A stretch of DNA of 64,000 bases, from positions 310,001-374,000 of the forward strand of contig NZ_CP012529.1 in assembly GCF_001593285.1 (NCBI RefSeq), read 5' to 3'. Position 1 is the first letter of the stretch, and every line of letters starts with the position of its first letter. Under the pieces are notes generated by a model. That model worked only from the letters and a program-made list of their open reading frames with translations. It made no database searches and had not been told where the DNA came from. The position numbers and the translations under genes are program-made. Of this stretch, positions 44,486 to 52,502 are shown in pieces. The stretch is from Psychrobacter sp. P2G3 (GTDB lineage Bacteria; Pseudomonadota; Gammaproteobacteria; Pseudomonadales; Moraxellaceae).

Positions 44486-46003
44486 ATGAACAGTATCTTG
44501 ATGAATAATGTCTTAATGAGCAATAACGGCAACAGAGCTGATTATACCACCTCAAAATCGTTTCCTGACTTAAAAACGTCGGATCAAGCTATTATGAGCG
44601 TGTTTGAACATCAGCGTTTAGTTTCAGCAGACTTTTTTGTGGTAGCTGATTTTGCTTGGCTATTGGCGCAAGATTTTACGGTATTTACTATTCAGCGTCA
44701 GCGTAGACAATGGCAGCTTAAAGTAGGTCACTATATTGGTGTCATTATGCTACCAAGTGGCATCACGCTTGAGATATTGCCCAAAGCGGTTGCAGGAGCG
44801 CGGGAAAATAATCTCACGCAAAACGATGAAGTCATGCAGGCACGTCAGTGGGTACAACTGATGTTGTCTGACTTGAGCGCTGGATCTAACACAAATAATA
44901 AACTGCCGCATACAAAAAACTTAGGACAATTGAGCCAACATCTCGCTCCTTTGTCTACACAAACGCCGCCACTATCGCAATGGCTAGTCTCGCAGTTTTT
45001 ACAGTTACTGTCCGATTATCAGCCTACCAAGCATTATCAGACACAAATTCATAATCAAACAATGCTACAGGGTAAGCTGCTCATCAAAGAACAGCTCAAG
45101 CGTAACAGCCATCAGCCTCATAATTTTGCGTGTGAAGTAAATCATTTAAGTACGGATATGCTCGCTAATCGCCTAATCAAAAGCGCTTTGGTTTTTCTTA
45201 AGCAGCTGGCAGGCTCGCATCAGGGTTATGACTCGCAATCAATATCGCTGTCTGCGGTACTAATGTCTAAGTTGGTGTCTTGGCGACAGATCACTGTGCT
45301 TAGCTACTATGAGCTACAAAGGTTGGATTCTCTATATCAGATGGCAAAGCAGCAGATAAGGTTACAGCCGTTGACTAGGTTGCAGCTACAATCTGCGCAT
45401 AAGCTACTAGATTTAGCTTATTGGCTACTCCAGATGCAGCATTCAAGCATGCCCGCAGGCAATGGCATCAGCCATCAAAGCAGCCAATTGCAATTATGTT
45501 TATTGATTAATATGAATCAAGCGTTTGAGCAGTGGGCAGGCCAGCGCGTTGCTGAACTGTTTAATCAGTCTGGTGGTATTAACCAACCTCTGTATCAGAC
45601 ATTTCATCAGCAAAGAGGGGTTTGGCTTAGTGACCCTACAGGACAGACTTGTCTGTCTATGCAGCCGGATTTACTGGTTTATGACTCGTCCGCCCATCAG
45701 AGTAGTGAAAAAACACATCTGAGTAAAGATGACAACGCACGTCGTTGTAGTCATGTCATCGATATTAAATGGAAGCATCTATCTCATGCACGTGACATCA
45801 GTGCCAACGATGCTTATCAGCTGACCAGCTATGCGCAAGCTTACCAAGCAGAGCAGGTTTGGCTCGTCTATCCGGTCACAGATGATGCTCGGCGACCAGT
45901 CGCACTGCGGCAGTCTGCAAATTCTATAGACTTAGAGCAGGCGACATTATGGCTGATGCCCTTTAATGTCACTACTGGCTCGCTTAATAGCGGGCCTGTA
46001 TAA
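44486..46003 (+). CDS. mcrC: McrC-type nuclease subunit
   Basis: Partner of the McrB-like protein: activates its NTP hydrolysis and supplies a PD-(D/E)xK nuclease. About 505 aa, longer than E. coli McrC (348). The N-terminal region (FTVFTIQRQRRQWQLKVGHYIGVIMLPSGITLEILPKAV) is typical of McrC. The nuclease core is near residue 385-430: MQPDLLVYD, then VIDIKWKHLS with the D-x-K pair, and DAYQLTSYAQAYQAEQVWLVYPV. The start is uncertain: ATGs at 44486, 44501 and 44516 and a TTG at 44477 overlapping the mcrB stop are all possible, none with a clear RBS. Tight coupling to mcrB is certain. Confidence 0.87.
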   Translation: MNSILMNNVLMSNNGNRADYTTSKSFPDLKTSDQAIMSVFEHQRLVSADFFVVADFAWLLAQDFTVFTIQRQRRQWQLKVGHYIGVIMLPSGITLEILPKAVAGARENNLTQNDEVMQARQWVQLMLSDLSAGSNTNNKLPHTKNLGQLSQHLAPLSTQTPPLSQWLVSQFLQLLSDYQPTKHYQTQIHNQTMLQGKLLIKEQLKRNSHQPHNFACEVNHLSTDMLANRLIKSALVFLKQLAGSHQGYDSQSISLSAVLMSKLVSWRQITVLSYYELQRLDSLYQMAKQQIRLQPLTRLQLQSAHKLLDLAYWLLQMQHSSMPAGNGISHQSSQLQLCLLINMNQAFEQWAGQRVAELFNQSGGINQPLYQTFHQQRGVWLSDPTGQTCLSMQPDLLVYDSSAHQSSEKTHLSKDDNARRCSHVIDIKWKHLSHARDISANDAYQLTSYAQAYQAEQVWLVYPVTDDARRPVALRQSANSIDLEQATLWLMPFNVTTGSLNSGPV

Positions 46004-46096
46004 AGTTACTCAATATTTACTTAAAGAGGTATAAACAATAAAAACAATTACTTAGCTAAAATTATGCAGATTTATTAAAATAACTAGAAATAGGTG

Positions 46097-46125
46097 TTGA
46101 CACCAAGGTCTATAAGCCTTAATAT
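46097..46125 (+). promoter_or_regulatory. Likely promoter of the tRNA cluster
   Basis: TTGACA (46097-46102), 17-bp spacer, TAATAT (46120-46125), about 90 bp before tRNA-Pro. A perfect -35 and a fair -10. Confidence 0.55.
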
Positions 46126-46214
46126 GTGCACCTCGATAGCGAGGAACATTAACCAGTTAGTGGCATTGCCAATAACGAGTTAACTAACAAAATTATCGTG
46201 ATAATAGAGAATTT

Positions 46215-46291
<77 letters not shown>

Positions 46292-46383
46292 TCTATTTTA
46301 AGAGCCTTACAGGCTTTTTTTTATGTATAATGGTTTAGTTTCTGATATTATAAATTTACCAAAATATGTAAAAGTCCTCTAAG

Positions 46384-46460
46384 AGCGCCTGTAGCTCAGC
46401 TGGATAGAGCATCTCCCTTCTAAGGAGGTGGCCGCAGGTTCGAATCCTGCCAGGCGCACC
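46384..46460 (+). tRNA. tRNA-Arg (anticodon TCT)
   Basis: 77 nt with encoded CCA. Acceptor GCGCCTG / CAGGCGC, D-arm TAGCTCAGCTGGATAGAGCA, anticodon loop CTTCTAA giving TCT (reads AGA), and T-arm GCAGGTTCGAATCCTGC. A rare-codon tRNA in many bacteria. Confidence 0.97.
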
Positions 46461-46498
46461 ATTTAGCCTGCAAATCTTGCCTTTTTGGCAATAGTTAT

Positions 46499-46575
46499 GG
46501 CGGTTGTAGCTCAGTTGGTAGAGCCCCGGGTTGTGATCTCGGTTGTCGTGGGTTCGAGTCCCATCAGTCGCCCCA
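46499..46575 (+). tRNA. tRNA-His (anticodon GTG)
   Basis: 77 nt counting the extra 5' G (G-1) that is specific to tRNA-His, paired with C73 before CCA. The anticodon loop carries TTGTGAT giving GTG. D-arm TAGCTCAGTTGGTAGAGC and T-arm GTGGGTTCGAGTCCCAT are regular. Usually grouped with tRNA-Arg and tRNA-Pro, as here. Confidence 0.96.
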
Positions 46576-47218
46576 ATTTTTATTTGATACCCTTCTGTTT
46601 ATATCTTTTTTTACAAACTAATTGCCCTCGTTGGCATTTTTTTTCGTCTGCGTTTTTTGTATCTTTACATCCCCTTCTATTTTTGGGCTATTTTTTGATA
46701 GCTTAATGATATTATTTCGCCTATTGTTTGATGATAATCCTTATTTTTTTTCTTAAGGCAGTTAACTGTTTATCAACGCTCAATTTCTTCTTAGATTTTT
46801 TCTTAATATGCTCGTTGAATAGTATTCATCGAGAACTGTTGAGTATTTAAACTAATTTAAAATTCATTTAGTTGTATATATCTATTTTTTTTCATGTAAG
46901 CTATTAATTATTAAGTATTTATAAATAATATATTAGGTTTTCTTTGATAGTTTTCACTAAGATGATGTTGATTCCATAATTGCATTATTAATTTGGATTG
47001 GATGAATGCGATTAATGCCGCCAATATTGGATATATCTATAGTTCATATGAAGCAGATTGTTTGACCAATCTAAGTTCAAGATGTGCTTAGCGTACGTAT
47101 AACTTTAATGACAGTCCACGATAAGCGATTTTTCTTGTGTAAAGTCTCTTAGGTGGTTTATTTTGCAGAGTTCGGCTCAACTGCCGTAAATTACCATATA
47201 TTATTGAGGAAGTTGTTA
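46576..47218. other. AT-rich region between tRNA-His and AraC-type gene
   Basis: 643 bp, clearly more AT-rich than the surrounding genes. Apart from the tRNA terminator I see no gene, repeat or tRNA fragment. It could be the leader of the AraC-type gene or a remnant of an inserted segment. Confidence 0.45.
46622..46644 (+). terminator. Probable terminator of the tRNA cluster
   Basis: Short stem TGCC / GGCA followed by eight T, about 50 bp after tRNA-His. The stem is short, so support is moderate. Confidence 0.45.
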
Positions 47219-48154
47219 ATGGACGCACTTAGTATGTTATTACAGAACGTGCATTTGTCTGAGACAAAATATTATCGTTTGAATGGTAGGGGTAACTGGT
47301 CTTATTCAATCGATAGAAAAGATACGGTTTTATTTTATTTAGTATTATCCGGCAGCTTTTGCATCAATGTAGGGAATGAGACACGAGAAGCAAATGCTGG
47401 CGATACAATCATGATCTCGAATACCTATAAGCATGTTAGCTATGCACTTAATCATAGTGGTGATGATGCCAAACCTTTAGATGAGATGCTTAGTAACTCT
47501 GAAGATCATACTATTGAGCTCAACGATGATGGTGAGAGCAATGCATGTTTGATACTAATCGAATGCCAATATGAGAAAGAGATGATGCAACCGCTATTAT
47601 CGGTGCTACCATCGGTATTGCCTGAGCTTACTGAAGTATCTGATGGGCGTTTTGGCGTCATGGATGTAGAAGTTAAGCTATTAAAACTAGAGTCTGAGCA
47701 TGAGCGTATGGGTAAGACTGCCGTCATCAACCATTGGGCAGGTATTATGATGATTGAATGTTTGCGCACTTACATTGAAGGTTTACCGGAGGCGACAGAC
47801 AGCTGGTTACAAGCTTTACGAGACCCTTATTTAACCAAAGCGTTAGTCGCGATGCATGATACTCCGAGCCGAGACTGGACAATTCATAAGCTTGCTGAAG
47901 TAGCAGGTATGTCACGCTCAAGCTTTGCACAGCGGTTTAAAGATATCGTTGGCATGCCGCCATTAACTTATTTAATCGATTATCGGTTACGTTTGGCAGC
48001 ACGTTATTTACGCTTGCAGCAGAATAGCATCAGTCGGATTAGTGAGCTGGTGGGTTATGCATCAGACTCCACTTTTAGCCAAGCGTTCAAGCGCGTTTAT
48101 GGCATATCACCAAAAGCGTATCGTCAGCAGTATCAAAGTAAGTTGATGGCATAA
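47219..48154 (+). CDS. AraC-family transcriptional regulator (cupin N-terminus)
   Basis: 311 aa. The N-terminal part (about residues 1-170) is an AraC cupin_6-like sensor (DTVLFYLVLSGSFCINVGNETREANAGDTIMIS, cited here by its ends DTVLFYLVLSG and ANAGDTIMIS). The C-terminal 100 residues are the double HTH: WTIHKLAEVAGMSRSSFAQRF and ISRISELVGYASDSTFSQAFKRVYGISPKAYR. Proteins of this layout often control one neighbouring gene, but the next gene here is unrecognised and lies 280 bp away. GAGGAAG seven bases before ATG 47219 fixes the start. Ligand and targets unknown. A terminator follows. Confidence 0.9.
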   Translation: MDALSMLLQNVHLSETKYYRLNGRGNWSYSIDRKDTVLFYLVLSGSFCINVGNETREANAGDTIMISNTYKHVSYALNHSGDDAKPLDEMLSNSEDHTIELNDDGESNACLILIECQYEKEMMQPLLSVLPSVLPELTEVSDGRFGVMDVEVKLLKLESEHERMGKTAVINHWAGIMMIECLRTYIEGLPEATDSWLQALRDPYLTKALVAMHDTPSRDWTIHKLAEVAGMSRSSFAQRFKDIVGMPPLTYLIDYRLRLAARYLRLQQNSISRISELVGYASDSTFSQAFKRVYGISPKAYRQQYQSKLMA

Positions 48155-48167
48155 ATAGATTTATGGT

Positions 48168-48207
48168 AAAGCATTAAGGTCGATAATCGGGCTTTAGTGC
48201 TTTTTTT
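48168..48207 (+). terminator. Terminator after AraC-type gene
   Basis: Imperfect stem AAAGCATTAAGGTC / GGGCTTTAGTGCTTT with a T-run of seven. Confidence 0.65.
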
Positions 48208-48434
48208 GTAATGGTATTTTATAAACACCGATATGATTAAAGATTAGATAGAGGGATGTAGTAAAACTGACAATCAAAGTGCGTTCAGGTACTATATAAT
48301 AGTAAGTTGTCTAAGCGCAATCACCATAATATTTGGCTATGTGTTGTATTTAGTCATGACATTTAGATGAATAGCTTTAATATGTGGTTGCAATGCCTGA
48401 GACAACGTTTATTTTTTGCTGGTGATGGTACTTT

Positions 48435-49427
48435 ATGACCCAACCGATTTTTGAGAGTAGCTTTCAATCTGCCACTATAAATGGCGATAATAGCGCTAAC
48501 GATGACAAAAGCACCTATAAGCAGGTAGCGTCGACGCAAAACTCGTTAGCGATTGATAAAGCCGCTTTGCTTGCACTCTTTACTACGCCGCCCTCTGAAG
48601 CAAACTCTATTCAAACCATTCAAGATGCTGATACATCAGAGTCTAGCGTTGCTGAACAACGTGTGGCACTTTATCAGGCACAGCATGAGCGTACACGTCT
48701 GCTCTATTTGGCACCTGCGAGTACGCGTCCTACGTATTTGGTACAGACCCTAAAGCCGCAGTTTGCAGAATATCAGCAGTATAAGCTTGCGCAGCAGCTC
48801 GATAAGCGTGGCCTACTTGATATTGATACGATTGAGCGCTTATGGCAGCAACTGCACGTGGTTGACGATATCATCGCTGACATTGTGCGTCATATGCCAG
48901 CCCAGCAACCTGCTGGGTGGCAACTAACGGCTCAAGACGGTCATAATCCGCTAAGACTTGCGACCGTCGGTAAGCTTAAACATCCCAAGCCTATTAGCGA
49001 TCAAGCCAGCCTAAATAGCTATGTACTTGGTCATTTTGGGGTGAGTAGCTTTACTTATGATCGTGGCTATTATATTGGTCATGTGATTGGTTATTTATTC
49101 AGCTGTTATTTTTGTGCGCATTTATCTATTAGCTATGGGGTCACGGCACTTGGCGAGCAGGTCATTGAAGATTATGACTATGCTAGCCTTGAGACGCCTT
49201 ATATGGTGCGCTTACTACAAGGCTTAGACAGTTATTGTAAAAAGCGTATCTATCAGCTCGCCGTCATCTGCGCACGACTCAGCGTCTATGCATCTGATAA
49301 ACGTATTGAAAAAATGCTTATCGCTGAGGTTAATGATTTTGATAAAAAACTCCAGCAACAGCATTTAGATGTTTTATTATTACAAGGAATGATGCCTGAG
49401 AGTAACGACTCTACACCGCTCTTTTAA
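48435..49427 (+). CDS. Unrecognised 330-aa cytoplasmic protein upstream of gspF
   Basis: I do not recognise this protein. The first 80 residues are Ser/Asn/Asp/Thr-rich and probably disordered. The rest is mostly helical, with a conserved-looking core: LKHPKPISDQASLNSYVLGHFGVSSF and a Tyr/Cys-rich segment YDRGYYIGHVIGYLFSCYFCAHLSISYG (cited by parts, about residues 210-240), then a helical tail LLQGLDSYCKKRIYQLAVICARLSVY. No signal peptide; the Cys-rich helix could sit at the membrane. Its stop is 50 bp before gspF on the same strand, so it may be cotranscribed with gspF. The codon use looks like its neighbours. Confidence 0.75.
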   Translation: MTQPIFESSFQSATINGDNSANDDKSTYKQVASTQNSLAIDKAALLALFTTPPSEANSIQTIQDADTSESSVAEQRVALYQAQHERTRLLYLAPASTRPTYLVQTLKPQFAEYQQYKLAQQLDKRGLLDIDTIERLWQQLHVVDDIIADIVRHMPAQQPAGWQLTAQDGHNPLRLATVGKLKHPKPISDQASLNSYVLGHFGVSSFTYDRGYYIGHVIGYLFSCYFCAHLSISYGVTALGEQVIEDYDYASLETPYMVRLLQGLDSYCKKRIYQLAVICARLSVYASDKRIEKMLIAEVNDFDKKLQQQHLDVLLLQGMMPESNDSTPLF

Positions 49428-49477
49428 ATATATTATCGACTTCTTTTGTAATCCATGACCCTAGGATATTCGCTGCT

Positions 49478-50680
49478 ATGCCTGCTTATCATTATAAAGC
49501 GCTTGATGACCAAGGCGGTGTCCAAAAGGGGCTACTCGAAGGTGATTCTGCACGGCAAATACGCCAGCAACTCCGCGATAAGCAATGGACGCCAGTAGAA
49601 GTCAATGCAGTCAACGACCAACAAGGGCGACAGCGTAGTCGCTACAAAAAACCCTCTGCTTACGAGCTGGCATTATTGACTCGCCAGCTGTCCGTACTAC
49701 TTGCAGCAGGTATTCCGCTCGAAGAAACACTGGCAGCCGTCGCCAAGCAATCACCCAAAACTCATATCAAGTCTCTGATGTTGGCAGTACGCTCACATGT
49801 CTTAGAAGGTTTAAGCTTTGCCCGTGCACTACAGCAAGCAGCTAGCTTCCCACCGTTATATATTGCTACTATCGCTGCTGGTGAAAAGTCCGGTCACCTT
49901 GATCTTATTCTTAATCAGCTGGCCGATTACACTGAAAACCGCTTTGCCTTACAAAAGAAAATCCAAGGGGCGATGGTATATCCCATTGTATTGATGGTCA
50001 TGGCAATCAGCGTCATTATGGGCCTGATGAGCTTTGTCGTACCCAAAATTGTCAAAGTGTTTGAGCAGTCTGAGCAGGCACTACCACTGATTACTCAAGT
50101 GGTGCTTGCGATGTCCAATGCCATTACCCAATGGTGGTGGCTAATGTTACTGGTATTAGTGGGTACAGCACTGTTATTTTATCGGTTTGCACAAACGCAG
50201 GCAGGCAAGCTTACTATTGATAGTATCGTGCTTAGATTGCCGATATTGGCGCGGCTCTCTAAAGGTCTGAATGCTGCACGCTTTGCCAGTACGCTTGCGA
50301 TATTGGTACGTTCGGGTGTACCACTAATTGAAGCGCTGCATATTGGCGCTGCGGTCACCACCAATCTACATATTAAACAAACCATTATTACCGCTGCAGA
50401 TCGGGTAACAGAAGGCGCCAGTCTGTCAAGCCAGCTTGAAAGAACGCCTTATTTTCCACCGATGATGGTACAGATGATCAAAAGTGGTGAAAACTCAGGC
50501 GAGCTTGAGAGTATGCTCAGCCGTGCTGCCACTATGCAAGAGGCGGAAGCGACTAACTTTATTAGCACTTTGCTATCGTTATTAGAGCCGCTAATGCTAG
50601 TACTGATGGGAGTTGTAGTGATGATTATTGTGATGGCGGTCATGCTCCCAATTGTAAATATGAATGATTTAGCTGGTTAG
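49478..50680 (+). CDS. gspF: Type II secretion inner-membrane platform protein GspF
   Basis: Polytopic platform protein that couples GspE to pseudopilus assembly. 400 aa with the two GspF domains: first YELALLTRQLSVLLAAGIPLEETL and FPPLYIATIAAGEKSGHLDLILNQLADY (residues about 65-150), then ARFASTLAILVRSGVPLIEALHIGA and FPPMMVQMIKSGENSGELESMLSRAA. Three membrane segments are near residues 165, 215 and 370. The N-terminus MPAYHYKALDDQGGVQKGLLEGDSARQIRQQLR (start MPAYHYKALDDQG) is GspF-type, rather than PilC-type. Its partner ATPase gene gspE is at 39763. Confidence 0.93.
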   Translation: MPAYHYKALDDQGGVQKGLLEGDSARQIRQQLRDKQWTPVEVNAVNDQQGRQRSRYKKPSAYELALLTRQLSVLLAAGIPLEETLAAVAKQSPKTHIKSLMLAVRSHVLEGLSFARALQQAASFPPLYIATIAAGEKSGHLDLILNQLADYTENRFALQKKIQGAMVYPIVLMVMAISVIMGLMSFVVPKIVKVFEQSEQALPLITQVVLAMSNAITQWWWLMLLVLVGTALLFYRFAQTQAGKLTIDSIVLRLPILARLSKGLNAARFASTLAILVRSGVPLIEALHIGAAVTTNLHIKQTIITAADRVTEGASLSSQLERTPYFPPMMVQMIKSGENSGELESMLSRAATMQEAEATNFISTLLSLLEPLMLVLMGVVVMIIVMAVMLPIVNMNDLAG

Positions 50681-51070
50681 CACTGGCTGTTTTCTGTGCT
50701 CTTATGTTCGTTTATTTCTGCTTTATACCACTTTTTATTCCTAATTTTCATTCTTTTGATTTATATCAACCTTACTGTAGGTTTCTTAAATTTTTCTTAC
50801 TGTTGTATATTAATGAATGAGAGAGAAATGTACTGTCGTCCATCAAATAGTTGGGCTATAGTGGCTCTCATAAATACAAGTAGCTCTTGTAACTATTAGC
50901 GTAGCTGCTTTGGCTACAAGTAACTATAGTAATAATCTAAGTGCGATGGTAGATAAATATAAAATCATAGTTTATAGTGATAATCGTCTTGATATTTGTG
51001 TATAACCGTAATAATAAAAGCGATGACTATGATTGATAAAACCCAAACAAATGCGACAAAGCAGTATTTT
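50681..51070. other. gspF-gspG spacer
   Basis: 390 bp, AT-rich, with a region of short related words around CAAGTA(G/A)CT at 50876-50925. No gene is convincing. The upstream part of the gspG frame (from 50996) overlaps it. Confidence 0.4.
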
Positions 51071-51583
51071 ATGAAAAGCATACAATCCCATTTAGATACC
51101 AACGACTCTACTATTGTTAGTTTAAATGCTATTAGCAGTCGAGCAAGAGTGCGCCACCGTCAGGTTGGCTTTAGCCAGTCAGGCTTTACGCTTATCGAGA
51201 TTATGGTTGTGATTGTTATCCTAGCTATTTTGGCAGGATTGGTTGTACCAAAAGTGGTAGGACAAAGCGATAAAGCGCGTGTTAAAACGACAGAAACGGC
51301 ACTGTCGACCGTGTCCAATACGCTTGATATGTATAAGGTAGATAACTCACGCTATCCAACGACAGCACAAGGTTTAGAGGCGTTAAGTACGCCACCTGCC
51401 GAGGCGAAGAATTATCCTGAAGGTGGTTATATCAAAGGTGGTTATCCGACCGATGGTTGGGAAAATGAGCTACAGTACGTCTCTCCAGGTAGCGAAGGTC
51501 GTCCTTATGATTTATTTTCTTTAGGGGCTGATGGGCAACAAGGCGGCGAGGGTCAAGATGCTGATATCTATGCGCAACTATAG
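51071..51583 (+). CDS. gspG: Type II secretion major pseudopilin GspG
   Basis: Main subunit of the type II secretion pseudopilus. The prepilin peptidase site is SQSG/FTLIEIMVVIVILAILAGLVVPKVVG, followed by the GspG globular domain TALSTVSNTLDMYKVDNSRYPTTAQGLEAL and C-terminal GYPTDGWENELQYVSPG, PYDLFSLGADG with the calcium-loop residues. The start is uncertain: the frame opens at TTG 50996, with ATGs at 51023, 51029 and 51071 and a GTG at 51149 that would give a normal 13-residue leader. From 51071 the leader would be 38 residues, unusually long. A terminator follows. Confidence 0.92.
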   Translation: MKSIQSHLDTNDSTIVSLNAISSRARVRHRQVGFSQSGFTLIEIMVVIVILAILAGLVVPKVVGQSDKARVKTTETALSTVSNTLDMYKVDNSRYPTTAQGLEALSTPPAEAKNYPEGGYIKGGYPTDGWENELQYVSPGSEGRPYDLFSLGADGQQGGEGQDADIYAQL

Positions 51584-51596
51584 ATATCATGATAAG

Positions 51597-51638
51597 CATA
51601 CTGATTAATAGACTACTGATTAACAAGCTACTAGTAAC
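51597..51638. repeat. Degenerate 14-bp tandem repeat, three units
   Basis: CATACTGATTAATA, GACTACTGATTAAC, AAGCTACTAGTAAC, directly after the gspG stop codon. Confidence 0.55.
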
Positions 51639-51660
51639 GGATAACTAGAACATAATAACT

Positions 51661-51697
51661 ATCAACCAATAAGGCGTTATTGGTTGATATTTTTTTA
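51661..51697 (+). terminator. Terminator after gspG
   Basis: Perfect 11-bp stem ATCAACCAATA / TATTGGTTGAT followed by seven T. Confidence 0.88.
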
Positions 51698-51884
51698 TGA
51701 CCACATAACTGTCCCACTTATATAAGTCACATCAGTCTCATAAGTATAGTAATAGACCTAAAAATCTCCTAACCAATTCCTAATGCATTAAAAGTCATTA
51801 TCGATATAACGCCAGTCTCAGAAAAGAATACATCAACCAAAGTCAGATTTAGTTCTAAACGTTAGCAATTAAAGGTAATTATTC

Positions 51885-52454
51885 ATGTTGATAAAAATGC
51901 CAATAACAAAAACAGTCGCAATATACAAACGTACTTCTAAAAAGTCTAATGCGTTTGCACTTGCTATCATGAGCACCTCATTGATGATGGGGTTATCAAT
52001 GGTTTCTATGAGTGCTCAGGCTGCAGGTCTAGGCGATCTGTTTGGTAACAACAGTGCTGCAAAATCAAAGTTTTTGCCAGTAGATAAAGCCTTTCAAGTT
52101 GACAGCATTACCAACGCGACGTCTAAAGGCACGCGTTTATCCATCACCTTTGATATTACCCCAGGTCATTACGTTTATAAAAACCAGCTTACTTTAAGTT
52201 TCCCTAAAGGTGTGAGCGCAACCCCGTTTACTTTTAATCAAACCCCCGTCTCAATTGATGATCCAACTTTCGGTAAAGTACCCGTATTTACCCAAAAAAA
52301 TATGATAGCAACCACGACGCTGACGACTAATAATGGAAAAGGGGCGAAGAATGCACCGCTCGTGATTGGTTGGCAAGGCTGTGCCAAAGCTGGGTTATGC
52401 TATCCGCCAGAGAAAATCAAAACCACGGTTGATATCGCAGCAAAACGTAAGTAA
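51885..52454 (+). CDS. Free-standing DsbD-alpha-like periplasmic protein
   Basis: 189 aa: signal peptide ending AQA (about residue 46) then one domain that matches the N-terminal (alpha) domain of the DsbD encoded just downstream over its whole length (GLGDLFGNNSAAKSKFLPVDKAFQV versus SLGDLFGSNKSSSKPKFLPVDQAFQV, cited as GLGDLFG and FLPVDKAFQV). Its redox cysteines are kept, Cys166 and Cys172 in GCAKAGLCYPPEKI. It has no membrane or thioredoxin domain. It may take electrons from DsbD and reduce periplasmic partners. It lies 48 bp before dsbD and probably arose from it by tandem duplication. Confidence 0.85.
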   Translation: MLIKMPITKTVAIYKRTSKKSNAFALAIMSTSLMMGLSMVSMSAQAAGLGDLFGNNSAAKSKFLPVDKAFQVDSITNATSKGTRLSITFDITPGHYVYKNQLTLSFPKGVSATPFTFNQTPVSIDDPTFGKVPVFTQKNMIATTTLTTNNGKGAKNAPLVIGWQGCAKAGLCYPPEKIKTTVDIAAKRK

Positions 52455-52502
52455 ATATCGATTAAGTCGATTTAAGTATTAGTAATAAATAGGCAGTCCT
52501 TT

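Larger units (their letters stand above)
51584..51884. other. gspG-DsbD-alpha-like spacer
   Basis: 301 bp with the 14-bp repeat and the gspG terminator. The promoter for the next two genes should lie after the terminator. No gene is seen. Confidence 0.4.
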
